Source of the DNA: Sepioteuthis lessoniana
Lineage: Eukaryota > Mollusca > Cephalopoda > Myopsida > Loliginidae
Assembly: GCA_963585895.1 (NCBI GenBank)
Contig: OY757939.1
Coordinates: 24,727,722-24,791,721 of the forward strand
Length of the DNA: 64,000 bases
Reading direction: 5' to 3'
The notes under the pieces are model-generated. The model saw nothing but the letters and a program-made list of their open reading frames with translations. It did no database searches and had not been told where the DNA came from. Positions 20,665 to 32,039 of the stretch are shown piece after piece. The position numbers and the translations under genes were made by a program. The stretch's first letter is position 1; the number at the start of each line of letters is the position of its first letter.

Positions 20665-20985
20665 TTGGACGGCCCTGTTGACTTACCGCCGTTCTGGTCG
20701 AGTGGTGCTTGTCACTTGTTCAAGACTGTCTGGCGTGAGTACCGGAGAATCCTTGCACTCACGCTGCGTGGCTTCGACGGATATTTCCTCGGGAATCGTC
20801 CCTCTAGGCTCTTACTCTCCTCAGAGGAGCGAGGTTTATCGCCTGGCGTCTGAGGCGTCCCATTTTAGAGGAATGCCGATAGGGTTTGAAGGATTTTTCG
20901 GAATGCCATGCGTATCTAGACCAACCTTAGAAAAGCCTTGTGTCGCACTCGTCCGGTTGGTGGGAAGAACGACAAATAACAGTAT
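20665..20985 (+). repeat. GC-rich dispersed repeat, copy B
   Basis: Related to 1580-1835 but longer on the left (CTTACCGCCGTTCTGGTCG). A 111-codon frame covers it, but the other copy does not keep that frame, so I do not call a gene. Confidence 0.6.
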
Positions 20986-21109
20986 TAGATATAAATGGTT
21001 GAAAAGGATATAGATATATCTAAATTATTTGTATTAGATAAGATTATTTGAAACCATACGATTGTCTACAAATAAATTATGTGATTTTTTAGCATCAGAT
21101 TTAGAAGGT

Positions 21110-21225
21110 GGTCTTTCACTGGAGGTTGAGTGACAGCAAATCCCCTCTGGTCTCCATGGTAGTCGATCTTAAAAATGCTGTTGTTTGGTTAGTCTCGATT
21201 CTATGTGAATTTCAATTTTTCCATT
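21110..21225 (-). mobile_element. LINE-Q 3' fragment
   Basis: Plus-strand text GGAGGTTGAGTGACAGCAAAT ... CTCCATGGTAGTCGATCTTAA is the reverse complement of the LINE-Q C-terminal coding end (DLLSL.LQ). Confidence 0.6.
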
Positions 21226-21650
21226 AACCAGTCGACTGGAGCTGTAGAATACACTGACTGCTTCCTTTTAGAGGGGTAAGACTTCCCCCCAATGAGTGTC
21301 CTGGATATGACACTAAACAATCTGATGGTGGGGTTCCTGTAATGCTGGAGCTTTAGGGAATGTGGAGTACCCCTTCATACCCATCGTTCCCATTCCACTC
21401 TGACCCGGAGTGGTAGCACCTGACAGGGACATATCTATGGGTTAAAATGAACTGAACTGCGTATTTATGCTAAACTGAATTGCTTGATATTGAACAGCTT
21501 TTACATTTAACTGTAAACAAAAAACTATTCTCATGATAAACTGAATTGCTTGAAATTGAACCATTTTTGACATTAAAACTGTACTTATCCTAAATTGTTT
21601 GAAATGGAACTGTTTTTTAACTATATACTTAGGCTAAACTGAATGCTGTT
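21225..21650 (+). mobile_element. X element head and part body
   Basis: CAGTCGACTGGAGCTGTAG, GAGTGTCCTGGATATGACAC, CCTGTAATGCTGGAGC, CACTCTGACCCGGAGTGG, ATCTATGGGTTAAAATG, then body units to about 21650, where LINE-Q sequence begins. A body plus tail of the same family resumes at 25190-25500, after the LINE-Q block. Confidence 0.8.
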
Positions 21651-24600
21651 GTTTGAATGGTCTCCACTTGTCTCCTTTTTTCCAGGTTCACCAGTCCCAG
21701 TGGTGACCGTACCGAGCCCGCTAATTACAAATGGTATCACCATCACCTTTATGTTCCATTATTATTTTTATTATTGTTCCTTTTAGAGATTTTTACACCA
21801 GCGTTATTGACTGGAGTTTGAGTGACGGCAAATTTCGTCAAGTCTCCAGGACTCCTCTTAGTATTCTGGTGGATCTTAATAATGCTGCAGTTTGGATGAT
21901 CTCCTCTCGTTTCCAAGTCTTGCAATTCCTTTACTAATCCTTTGAGGATTGTTCCAAGTGCACCAGTTACAATTGGTATCACCGTCACCCTTATGTTTCA
22001 TAGTTTTCCAGTCCACTTGCAAGGTCCGTTATTCGGCAGGTTCTCTTTCTTTTTGTTGACTATTAATAGGTCTGATTGTCTGGTCGAGATTAGGTGATCT
22101 GGTTGTATCTCAAAATTCATGAGAGGTTTGTGTATATTAGTCTCCAGGACAGATGCTGGATTGTGCGTATACCATTTGTTCGTATGATCAGATTTAAATA
22201 TCTCACCCAGTTATTTGTGGATCACCTTCCCCACTCAGTTGTGTCAAGTATTATACTCCTTTTTGGTGCTAATTTACTGCATTCACTTATATGTTTGATC
22301 GTTTCGTTTCGATCTCCACATGCCCTACATTTGCTATTTTCTTGCTTCTTGTCTGTTTTTCTTTAACATAGTTAGTCATTATGGCGTTGTTTTGAGCTGC
22401 TATAAGAAGCGGTCCAGTAACTTTCTTAAAGTTTCTCTTTCTTGGCCATCTTCAAGTGTTCTCGTTTGAGATTTCGCTTGTTTGTCTCTTGAAATATCCA
22501 TACAGTTGTTTTTCTTCTCGTTTTTGTTTTTTAGTAATTGTTGTTCTGTTGATCCTTGTGTTGTTTGCGTTATTTCTTGTCACAAATACTTAATTTCATC
22601 TGTCGGATGTAAGACATTATTATTATTATTTACTCATTAGAGTTTTTCACAACTGCATTAGCTGATGGTCTTTCACTTGGGTTTGAGTGACTACAAGTCT
22701 TCTCAAGTCTCCATGACTCTTCTCAGTATTTTGGCCATTCTCAATATGCTGTAGTTTGGATGGTCTCCACTCTTCCGCCAACTTCCAAGTCCTCCAGGCT
22801 CTTTAAAAATCCTTCAGTTACTTACCAAGAGCACCGATCACAATTGTCACCTTTATGTCCCATAGATTTTCCTATTCCCTAGCAAGGTCAAGGTACTTAT
22901 AATTTTTTTCAGGTTCTTTCTGCTTTATTCTGTAGTCAGCTGAGGCACCAAAGTCCACAATTTTGCAAATTCTCTTTTTTTGTTGTTGATTATTATTAGG
23001 TTTGGTCTTCTGGCCGAGATTAGGTGATCAGTCTGTATGCCAAAGTCCCATAGGAGTTTATGCGTGTCATTTTCTTGGACAGCTGCTGGGTTATGCACAT
23101 GCCATTTGTTCGTGTGGTCAGATTTAAATTTCTTGCACATCTCCCAGTGGATTAGCTTGCCCACCCAGTCGTGTCTAGTCTTATACTCCTTCTCTGCTAA
23201 TTTGGTGTATACGCTTATGTTTCATCTCTGTCACCGCATAGCCTACATTTTCTATTTTGTTGCGTCTTATCTCTTATCGCTTTGGTATGATTTGTTCTTA
23301 TGGCGTTATTTTGTGCTGCTATTAGGAGAGATTCTGTTTCTCTTTTAAAGTTTCCTTTTCTTAGCCAGGTCCAGTTTTTTTTTTTTTTGTGTGTGTGAGA
23401 TATTGTTTATTAGTCGTTTAAAACGCCTCTTGAGTTGTTTCTTAGATATTGTCATTATGTTGTCCATCGTTTTTGATGTCTGTAATCAGTCCTCCTTCGT
23501 GCTTTTCTATCTAGTCTTCGATCTGTTGTATCGATGCGTCAACGCTGTCTTCAATGCCGGTAAGTCCTCTTCCGCCCTCTTTTCGTGATACATATAGTCT
23601 GTCAACGTCGTCTCTGGGATGTAATGCCTCATGCATGGTCATTAGTTTACTTGTTCTTTGGAACATTTGTTTAAGTTCATCTTTGGTCCACTTATTATTA
23701 TTATCATTATTATTTACTCATTAGAATTTTTTACATCAGCGTAAGCTGATGGTCTTTCACTGGATATTAAGTGACAGCAAATCTCCTCAAGTCTCCAGGA
23801 CACTTCTCAGTATTCTGGCTGTTTTCAATAATGCTGTTGTTTGGATGGTCTTCACTCGGCCGCCAACTTCCAAATCCTCCAGGCCCTTTAGTAATCCTTT
23901 AGTTACCGTGCCAAAAGCACCAATCACAATTGGTATAATTGTCACCTTCATATTCAATAGTTTTTCAATTCTCTAGCAAGATCGAGGTACTTATCTCTCG
24001 TTTCACATTCTTTCAGTTTTATTATGTGGTCAGCCAGGACAGCAAAGTTGACAATTTTTCAGGTTTTCTTTTTTTTTTTTTTTTTGTTGTTGACTATTGT
24101 CAGGTCTGGTATTCTGGCCGAGATTAGATAATCCGTTTGAATGTCAAAGTCCCATAGGATTTTGTGTGTGTCATTTTCTAGGACAGGTGTTGGGTTGTGC
24201 ATATACTATTTGTTGGCATGTTCAAATTTAAATTTCTTGCACATTTCACAGTGGATCACCTTGCCGACCCAGTCGTGTCTAGCCTTGTACTCCTGCGCTA
24301 ATTTGCTGTATTCGCTTATTATGTGATTGATGGTTTCATCTCTGTCACTGCATAGTATATGGCTATTTTGTTGCGTCTTATCTATCCTCGCCTTAATATG
24401 ATATGTTTGTGCTGCCATTAGGAGAGTTTCTGTTTCTTTCTCAAAGTTTCCTTTTATTAGCCATGTCCAGGTTTTGTCGTGTGAGATGTAGTTTATTAGT
24501 CTTTTAAAACGCCCATGGAGTTGTTTTCCTTCCCATTTTTGTTTCTTAGTTTTTGTCATTATTTTTATTATTATCATTTACTCCTTTAGAGTTTTTCATA

Positions 24601-25150
24601 TCAGTGTTAGCTGATGGTTTTTCACTGGAGTTTGAGTGACAGCAAATCTCCTCAAGTCTCCAGGACTCGTCTCAGGATTCTGGCCATTCTCAGCAATGCT
24701 GTCATTTGGATAGTCTCTACCCGTCTGCCAACTTGGAAGTCTTCCAGGCCTTTTAATAATCCTTTAGTTATTGTGTCTAAAGCACCAATCACACTGGGCA
24801 CAATCGTTACTTTCATGTTCCACAGCTTTTTCAATTCTTCAGCTAGGTCGAGGCACTTATCCTTCTTTTCACATTCCTTCAGATTTATTCTGTTGTGTAC
24901 CAGGACAGCAAAGTCGACAATTTTGTAAATCTTTTTTTTTTTTTGTTGACTATTATAAGGTCTAGTCTTCTGGCTGGGATTAGATGATCCATTTGTATGT
25001 TAAAGTCCCATAGGAGTTTTTGTGTGTCATTTTCTAGGACAGGTGCTGGGTTGTGCATATACCATTTGTTAGTATTGTCAAATTTTAATTTGTTGCACAT
25101 ATCCCAGTGGATCACCTTGCCCACCCAGTCGTGTCTCGCCTTGTATTCCT
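21650..25150 (-). mobile_element. head-to-tail LINE-Q C-terminal fragments
   Basis: Four main minus-strand copies (about 21745-22620, 22640-23690, 23700-24560, 24565-25150) plus a short piece at 21650-21725. Reading order in each: LHGRFKRLINYISHDKTWTW, ETLLMAAQTYHIKARIDKTQ, a CSDRDETINHIISEYSKLAQ segment (HxxxxC-like), EYKARHDWVGKVIHCEMCKK, NKWYMHNPAPVLENDTQKLL, WDFNIQ.DHLI.ARRPDLII, then LWNMKVTIVPSVIGALDTIT and ARILRRVLET. The first copy lacks part of this. This is the C-terminal, post-reverse-transcriptase part of a non-LTR retrotransposon; I cannot name the clade. Each ends in a stem-loop and a TAA-type tail. Confidence 0.85.
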
Positions 25151-25189
25151 TTCACACGGATGCAAAAATGCTTTTTATTGGATAGGAAG

Positions 25190-25505
25190 CTATAGAATTG
25201 TGTGCAAATCTGTTATCCCAAGAACAATTACTTGAAGTTATAATTGTTTATTAAGGCTTACAATTGAGTGTTATTTATAACTATATAATTATATGCAAAT
25301 TATTAGCGTTAGATAGGGATACTTGAAACTATATATCTGTCTGAAAACATGATTATTTTTAAATATGAATTGTTAATATCAACTATATAATCAACTATAT
25401 GCAATACAAATAAATATGATGATAATCAAACATTTAAAAATGAATCCAACTTCGACATTAAATAATCCATAAGGAGTTGATATGCTGTAAAGTAAAAAAA
25501 AACAA
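25190..25505 (+). mobile_element. X body units and hairpin tail
   Basis: Body units (TATAGAATTGTGTGCAAAT, GATAGGGATACTTGAAAC) and the tail CGACATTAAATAATCC then AAGGAGTTGATATGCTG, followed by A-rich sequence. This is probably the right half of the X element headed at 21225. Confidence 0.65.
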
Positions 25506-25704
25506 AACACAACTCAAAACGAATCTCTAAGACCATCACAAAAATCGCTACCAGCACCTTCAACAACAACAGCAATAACGAATTCAAGTGAACACAACCA
25601 AAGATATCACAATCAACAATATTAGCAACTCCAACTCTAATTCAATCAACAGAGATCGCAACATCATATCCACATACTTCAACAATGCATCCTCAAACAA
25701 AAGA

Positions 25705-26275
25705 GAGCCCAGTCAGTTGGGGCTACAGAATTCTCTGACTGCGTTTCTGCAAAGGGGTAAGACTCAACGAGTATCTTGAATATGACACTAAATTATTTGA
25801 AAGCTAAGCTCTAGTAATTCTGGAGCTTTTGGGAATGCGGAGTACTCCTTCATTGCCATTGCTCCCAGGTCCACTCTGGCCCGGAATGGTAGCACCTGAT
25901 AGGGCCCTATCTATGGGTCAAATAGAACTAAACTGCGTACTTATGCTAAACTGAATTGTTTGAAATTAACTGTTTTAACATTTAACTGTGTGTTTAAACT
26001 GCGTAATGATTCACTAAACCGTATGATTTGAATTAGAACTGTTCTGACATTTAAACTTCGTACTTACACTAAACTGAATAGTTTGGAATAGAACTGTTTT
26101 GACATCTAAACTGCGTTCTTATGTCAAACTGAATAGTTTGACGTAGAACTGTTTAGATATTTATCTGTGTAAACGAAAACTGTACTGATACTAAACTTAA
26201 TGGTTCGAAACTCTTATCTACATGACCTAATTCGGCGTTAAATGACGCGAAAAGTGTTGATACCCCGTAAAATAA
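25705..26275 (+). mobile_element. X element
   Basis: Head hairpin CAGTCAG (25710-25716) pairs with CTGACTG (25735-25741). CACTCTGGCCCGGAATGG and CTATCTATGGGTCAAATAG follow, then a body of about five ACTGAATTGTTTGAAAT units and a tail with GGCGTTAAATGACGC and GTGTTGATACCCCG. Confidence 0.85.
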
Positions 26276-26279
26276 AACA

Positions 26280-27505
26280 ACGAAAGAAACAACGAACAAT
26301 ATAAAACCCATTACAACCACCACAAATAACGATAACAACAGTATAAAAACCATCATAAGCAACACCAACAACATAAAACCACCACCATTAACAACAACAA
26401 CCCATGCCACAGGCTCTACCATCCCCAACACCACTACCTCCACTGATAGCAACTTAAAATACCTATCACCATTTCTAACAGCATACAAACCACCACCACC
26501 AACAAAAACATAAAACCAGGCATCAGCACCACATAAAACAACAACAACAACGACATAAAATCCAACGTTAATTACAACAGCATAAAAAAAAACATCACCA
26601 TCGCTACCACCACCACCAACAATAGCAGTAATGGCATAAAAAACACAACCACCACGATTAAAACAGCAATACATAAAATACAATTACAACAACAACAGCG
26701 ATGGTTTTTACATCGCCATCGCCATCACCACCACCAACAATAACATAAAAAAACACCATCACCACAACCACCATCACAAAAAACAACATCCACATAAAGT
26801 TCACCACTGATACTAACAACAACAACATAAAAGCACCACCACCATCCTTTCAATAACAACTGCATAAAATCCACCACCTCTACCAACAGCAGCAACATAA
26901 AAAACAGTACCACCGCCACCCTTCCGACAACAACTGCATACAATCCACCATCTCTACCTACAACATCAACGTAAAAAACACCACTACCATTCTCCCAACA
27001 GCCACAACTGCATAAAATCCATCACCTCAACCAACTGCAATAATAATGTAAAAAGCACTACCACCACCCTTTCAACAATAACATCTGCATAAAATTCCAC
27101 CACAACCACCACCACCACCACCAACAACAACAACATAAAACCAACCATCACGGCGACAAACATCACGACGCGTACCATGACAGCAACAATGCAAATTATT
27201 CCACCTTTTCATCACCGCTAAAAAGTTAACCATCAATAATAAAATTAGCAAGACAATTAACACTGACGACAGCACAGTAATCACCAGCAACATAAAAACC
27301 ACCATTACCACCATCAGCAACCACCACAAATACTATCACTACAACTACTAACAACAACAACAATAACAACAACAACATATAAAAAGAGACTATTACAAGC
27401 AACACCAACACCAACACCGGTCGCTGCTGTCTCCACCATTACCAAAATTGCCAGCATGAACATCCATACCATTAGCAACTCAATAATCACTAACAACCAT
27501 ATTTA
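26280..27505 (+). repeat. 1.2 kb CAN-trinucleotide cryptic repeat
   Basis: Almost wholly ACC, AAC, ATC and ACA triplets, punctuated by ACAACATAAAA about every 40-70 bp. Long minus-strand frames (up to 176 codons, Val/Leu/Gly-rich) result from the lack of T-starting triplets on one strand. They are not genes. Confidence 0.9.
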
Positions 27506-27509
27506 CCCA

Positions 27510-27772
27510 TCCCCTCCACCCGAACAGGAGGCGACACAAGGTCAATTTTCAAGCGGAGTTTCACAGGTTTGAATTCAGAGTTTACCTTCTCCTAACCCGG
27601 TCGCCATCCTAAGATTAAAGAAATCAGTCTACCCTACTATTAATCCATAGCTGGGGAGAATAGTTTGATTCATACCTTTCCTAAGCTATGTGAAATGCAA
27701 GCAGTCTTGCCTCGGATTTGAACTCAGACCATCGTGTTCATTTCCAAAGTTTCCCAGTCAGCTGGAGCTGTA
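27510..27772 (-). mobile_element. SINE-W
   Basis: Minus sense: tRNA-like head with B box (reverse of GGATTTGAACTCAGACC), TTGCATTTCACATAGC, AAAGGTATGAATCAAACT, ATTCTCCCCAGCTATGG and AGGAGAAGGTAAACTCTG. The 3' end is CAAGCGGAGTTTCACAGG in plus-strand text, then GACACAAGGTCAATTTTC. Confidence 0.8.
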
Positions 27773-28165
27773 GAATACACCGACTACGTCTCTGCAGAGG
27801 GTTAAGACTCCCCCCCCCAACGAATGTCCTGATATGACACTAAACTATCTGGTGGTAAGGTTCCAGTAATGCTTGAGTTTTGGGGAATGTGGAGTACCTC
27901 TACATTGCCATTGCTCCCTGGTCCACTCTGGCCTGCAGTTGTAGCCCCAGATAATGTCCAATCTATGAGTCAAATAGAACTGAACTGTGTACTTATGCTA
28001 AACTGAATTGCTTGAAATAGAACTGTTTTAAAACTTAAATGAACTAGTCTGATATTTAATTGTTTGTAAACAAAAGCTATACTTTTACTAAACTGGCTTT
28101 TTAAAACTTAATTCGGCGTTAAATGACTCGAAAAGGGTTGATATGCCGTAAAACAGAACAACCAA
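27766..28165 (+). mobile_element. X element
   Basis: Head CAGTCAGCTGGAGCTGTAG, AATGTCCTGATATGACAC, CCAGTAATGCTTGAG, CTATGAGTCAAATAGAAC; two or three body units; tail TTCGGCGTTAAATGACTC then GGGTTGATATGCCG; then (AACC)n. The outer stem is CGGC/GCCG here. Confidence 0.85.
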
Positions 28166-28189
28166 CCAACCAACCAATTATTTCCGTTA

Positions 28190-28875
28190 CACCGTGAACG
28201 CCTCGTGTATTTGTACACAAAAGAAATGATTGACTCAACACACGTTGTTGCTGTCAGGTGTTCAAGTGATTTACATAGACGCGTGACGTCTTCGGAGTTC
28301 GTGACTTTGAAAAAAAACATTTTAATTCAGTATATTTAATTCCTTTTTCGTTTATACTTCTCGACAAAACGTTTCACTTTAAATTATCTCTGAGCAAGAT
28401 AAGTAAAAAAAATTGGCGGTTGTCTCTTGATAACATACAGCGCTATTATCTCTAAAAACCTTTGACTCCAAATGTGTACAATATGAATCGCGGGTTGGGA
28501 AGGAGACAGGGATGGACTGTGGGGGTCACACAATCGGCTAGTGCCCTAGGAACCAAAGCACCATGGGTCCAAAATAAGATTTTTGAAATGGTCTCAAATG
28601 AATCAATACGTTAAAGCGAAAATGTTTTAACACTCTGAATCCCCGTTGTTCTATTCCTATAGCTCGATAGGCGTGGTTTACTTTTTGGTTAGTTGGTTGG
28701 TTGGTTGGTTTGTTGGTTTTTCAGTATTTCAAACTTCGCAAGTTTATTAAATGACGAAGTAAGTCTTTTTATTAACAATTATAATCCTCAAGTTAATTTG
28801 AAAGCATGAACTCTCTTCTCTCTCCCCCATCTCTCTCTCTCTTTCTCTTTCTTGTTATCAGTTCCTATCAGCTGT
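28190..28875. other. mostly unassigned; worn tail near 28715
   Basis: 28715-28790 resembles a minus-strand hairpin tail preceded by (TTGG)n. The rest is not recognised. Confidence 0.4.
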
Positions 28876-28879
28876 TTCT

Positions 28880-29170
28880 CTTAGCAGGTCCTCTAGACGG
28901 CATCCAGTCTCCGAACTGAAATTTTTGCTGGTTGGCCACAACAAGTGTGTTTCTGAGCAGGAATCGACTGGAGAACGTTGATTATAAGTTCATCCTTGCT
29001 TCTCCAGCAATGCCCTGCAAGCCTTGCTCATCTAACTCGGTTTGTGCGATTGGAGATAAGTGGCCGTACAGCTGCTGATTTTTTGGGTGTTTCTTCCATG
29101 ATTTATTTAAAAAAGCAAGCAGTATCCTTGTGTAGTTCCCATCTAATTTTTCTTTCAAATATTTCGTTTA
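28880..29170 (-). mobile_element. LINE-R fragment, old
   Basis: Minus-strand remnants of the HAGHCWRS..DEL and NKSWRQHP..K regions survive around CTTGCTTCTCCAGCAATGCC. Frame and detail are strongly decayed. Confidence 0.6.
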
Positions 29171-29174
29171 TGTT

Positions 29175-30100
29175 ATTGTAAATATGATTGCTTCTTTATT
29201 ATTTCTTCTTGCCACGTACTTGTTTGGTGTCATTCTACAATACAATACGATCCCGGGGGGGGGGCATGATTCTGATTCTCGTTCTTCTGACTGGGTAAGA
29301 AAAGTATTCGTAAATTGGAAGAGATTTAGATTAAAATTGTATAACAAGAAGAAAAATAAAAATGAAATTTCTTGAAACCAGACTTTGCAGCCAATACACT
29401 GCACCGTTTTTAGCCTGGACAAGAGAGGAGCTTAGAGAGAAGTACCCACCCCCAAAAAAGAAACAAAATACAAAACAAAACAAAAAACAAAAATGATGAT
29501 TCGCCCAAGAGATGACATTGATAGATGCTATGTAACAAAAAAAGAAGGAAGAAGAGAATTTATAAACATTGAAGAAATATGGATGTAGCAATGCAAGGAC
29601 TCGAAGAATATAATAAATAAGAGCAAAGAAAAACCGGTAATAGCAGTCGGTAACAGCAATAAAATTTGGACAACAACTAAAATATAAAAAACAAAAATGC
29701 GAAAAAAATTAACTATATGGATACTTTAAGCGACAGACCACGGACTTTGCAAATAGAATTGTGCAGGTATGGCTACGAAGAGGGAACGTAAAGAAAGAAA
29801 CCGAATCTTTCATAATAGTAGCAGAAAATAATGCCCTCAATATCTAAATATATCAAAGCACAGGAGAATAGCATTTATATGTTATTTGGTGATAGAGATG
29901 AAACAATCATATTAGAAGTGAATGAAGTAGACTATCATAAAAGAAATATAAGACGAGGAATGACTGGGATGGAAAGGTGATCCACCGGGAATTATGCAAG
30001 AAATTAAAAGCAGTGAATGAGGCGTTTGGTTGAAAAATGCTTCTGAGTGAAATCATCAAGAGGTTGCAGGTTCAATTTCAACTATAGCTTATAACAAAGA
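29175..30100. other. unassigned AT-rich stretch
   Basis: No family recognised. 29840-29980 has a few residues reminiscent of LINE-Q on the plus strand (a DRDETII-like segment, GNEVDYHK), too weak to call. Confidence 0.35.
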
Positions 30101-30189
30101 ATACGTACTTACTGTAGTTTAAGACTTGTTAACACTTATTGTAGCTTAACATTTTTTAACACTTACTGTACCTTAACATTTGTTAACGC

Positions 30190-30221
<32 letters not shown>

Positions 30222-31800
30222 GTCGTGCCGCCCGCACGGATATCCCTGACCCTCTCTCGCCACTTCTCTCTATAGTTCATCGCCTCTGGCAGGTCTTCAG
30301 GGATACGCCCCGTATCCTCACAGAACTGCTGTATATATGTTCGAGCAGGTCGTCCCGCATTTTCTCGGCCATATGTGTGGGTCCATAGGAGTACATCCCT
30401 TATGAGCTCGTCCCAGCTTCTCCAGCAGTGTCCTGCATGTCTGGTTCGTCTAACTTGGATAGTTTTCGTGATGGGATGAAGGTGGCCGTATTGTTGGTGC
30501 TTTGTAGGGTGTTGCCTCCAGGACTTGTTCAATATTGCTCGCAGCATTCTCGTGTAATTGCCGTCTAGCTTTTTCTCCAGCCGTTTTGTTAGCGTCCAAG
30601 TAGTGCATCAATATAGTAGTATCGACACGACCGCTGCTTGGAAGAAACTGCGTTTCATTTTATCGGTCTGGTCTGACTTCCATATCATCGATAGCTGTCC
30701 ATGCCTTCGTTAGCCGCGTGTCGATGTCTTTTTCGGTCGATGAGACACTGCTTCCTAGGTAAGTGAACTTGTCTACCAGTTTCAGTGAGGTTCCGTGTTG
30801 TTTGGAAATGTCACCAGTTTGATTAAAGCACATGTATTCCGTTTTGTGTGCATTGACATGGAGGACAATGTCTGCGGCGGCTTGTAGTGTTTCGGCTTGG
30901 TTGGGTGTATTCGCTAGTAACGCTATGTCATCGGCGTAGTCGGCGTCGGTAATTGTTTTTGCGGGGTACCTTCTGCTTCTTTTCTTTGTCAGCTCGAAGC
31001 CATTTTCTTTGATTTTATCAATCGATGTTCTCAGCACGTAGTCTAGACAGATGATAAAGAGGTATAGGACAAGTGTGTCGCCCTGCAGTATTCCTGCTAC
31101 CATGTCGAAATATTCTGTGTCTCCATCCGGTGAATGTACTTTCACTTTGGTGTTTCTATAGAGAATCGTTATTGCTGCGACGGTCTCTTTTGGTAGTCCG
31201 TATGCTAGTAGTATTTATTCCATCTTCCCTCTGTGAATGGAATAAAAAGTCTTGGTAAAGTCGACGAGAAGTAATGTCGCCTGTAGGTTTTTGGGTTCTA
31301 TGCGGTTTCGTGGCAGGGCATTGCAAATTTTCGCTGCTATGGATGTAAGTGTTATACCTCAGTAGTTCTTGGCAAATCCGATGTCACCCTTTTTAGGGTA
31401 GGGGAGGATGCATTGCAGTGTCGGAGCGGTATGTCATCCAATTGTCTGGTCCTCCATCCTTCTAGGGGAATCTGGTCAAGCCATGCGGCTTTCCTATTTT
31501 TAATTTTTCTAAGAACAGAGTCGAGTTCTTCTTGAGTGAACGATTCTAGTTTAATGTCCAATTGCTTACAAATAATTCTGGTGATTGGTTCATGTATAAC
31601 TTTACTTACTATAACTTAACACTTCCAGTAGCGAAAGACTTGTTAAAACTTACTGTAGCTTAACACTAGTTAATAATTACTATTGCTAAAGACTTGTTAA
31701 CACTTATAGTAGTTTAAGACTTGTTAACACTTATAGTAGTTTAAGACTTGTTCACACTTATAGTAGTTTAAGACTTGTTAACACTTACTGTAGCTTAACA
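30100..31800. repeat. 27-bp minisatellite split by LINE-R
   Basis: Units AAGACTTGTTAACACTTATA plus GTAGTTT (27 bp) occur at 30100-30190 and 31585-31800. The right side has near-identical units. The LINE-R copy lies between. Confidence 0.85.
30192..31578 (-). mobile_element. LINE-R, 1.4 kb 5'-truncated copy
   Basis: Minus-strand order: MDIKLESFTQEELDSVLRKI, SIAAKICNALPRNRIEP, LVDFTKTFYSIHRGK (palm motif A region, second Asp changed), KVHSPDGDTEYFDMVAGILQ, GDTLVLYLFIICLDYVLRTS, TITDADYADDIALLANTPNQ (catalytic YADD intact), FTYLGSSVSSTEKDIDTRL, KSWRQHPTKHQQYGHLHP, GRPARTYIQQFCEDTG and ERVRDIRAGGTT. About 30 residues are missing between RNRIEP and the palm, and a few frame breaks separate the long frames (30660-31145 and 30218-30547). 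The 3' end has a (CAT)n run on the plus strand, i.e. an (ATG)n tail. An RTE-like clade is my best assignment from the protein style. Confidence 0.9.
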
Positions 31801-32012
31801 CTTGTACCTGGTAATGGTTAATGGAATTAGAACAATCTACCCCTGGATTGAATAAAGGGTTCACTTTGGGGTTCTGTGTCGGCTCTAGAGTTCGACATGA
31901 GACACCCGAAGAAGGCCGAGAGACATATCGGTCGAATGTTGTGAGTATAACAATAAAGATGAAGACAATAGTCCGAATATTCTAAGCGATCAAAATTATC
32001 AAGCTTCATCTT
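31795..32012 (+). mobile_element. solo arm of the 9.75-kb fold-back family
   Basis: Matches the 10118-10345 arm in order: CTTGTACCTGGTAATGG, TAATGGAATTAGAACA, GATTGAATAAAGGGTTC, GAGTTCGACATGAGACACC, CGAAGAAGGCCGAGAGAC, ATATCGGTCGAATGTTG, AATAAAGATGAAGACAATAG. No inverted partner lies nearby. Confidence 0.75.
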
Positions 32013-32039
32013 AGAAATTAATAAGATTAAATAAGATTA

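Noticed and set aside
26153-27496. Val/Leu/Gly-rich minus-strand frames up to 176 codons
   Set aside because: They lie wholly in CAN-triplet DNA, which lacks stops on one strand. No signal peptide logic, motif or start context.
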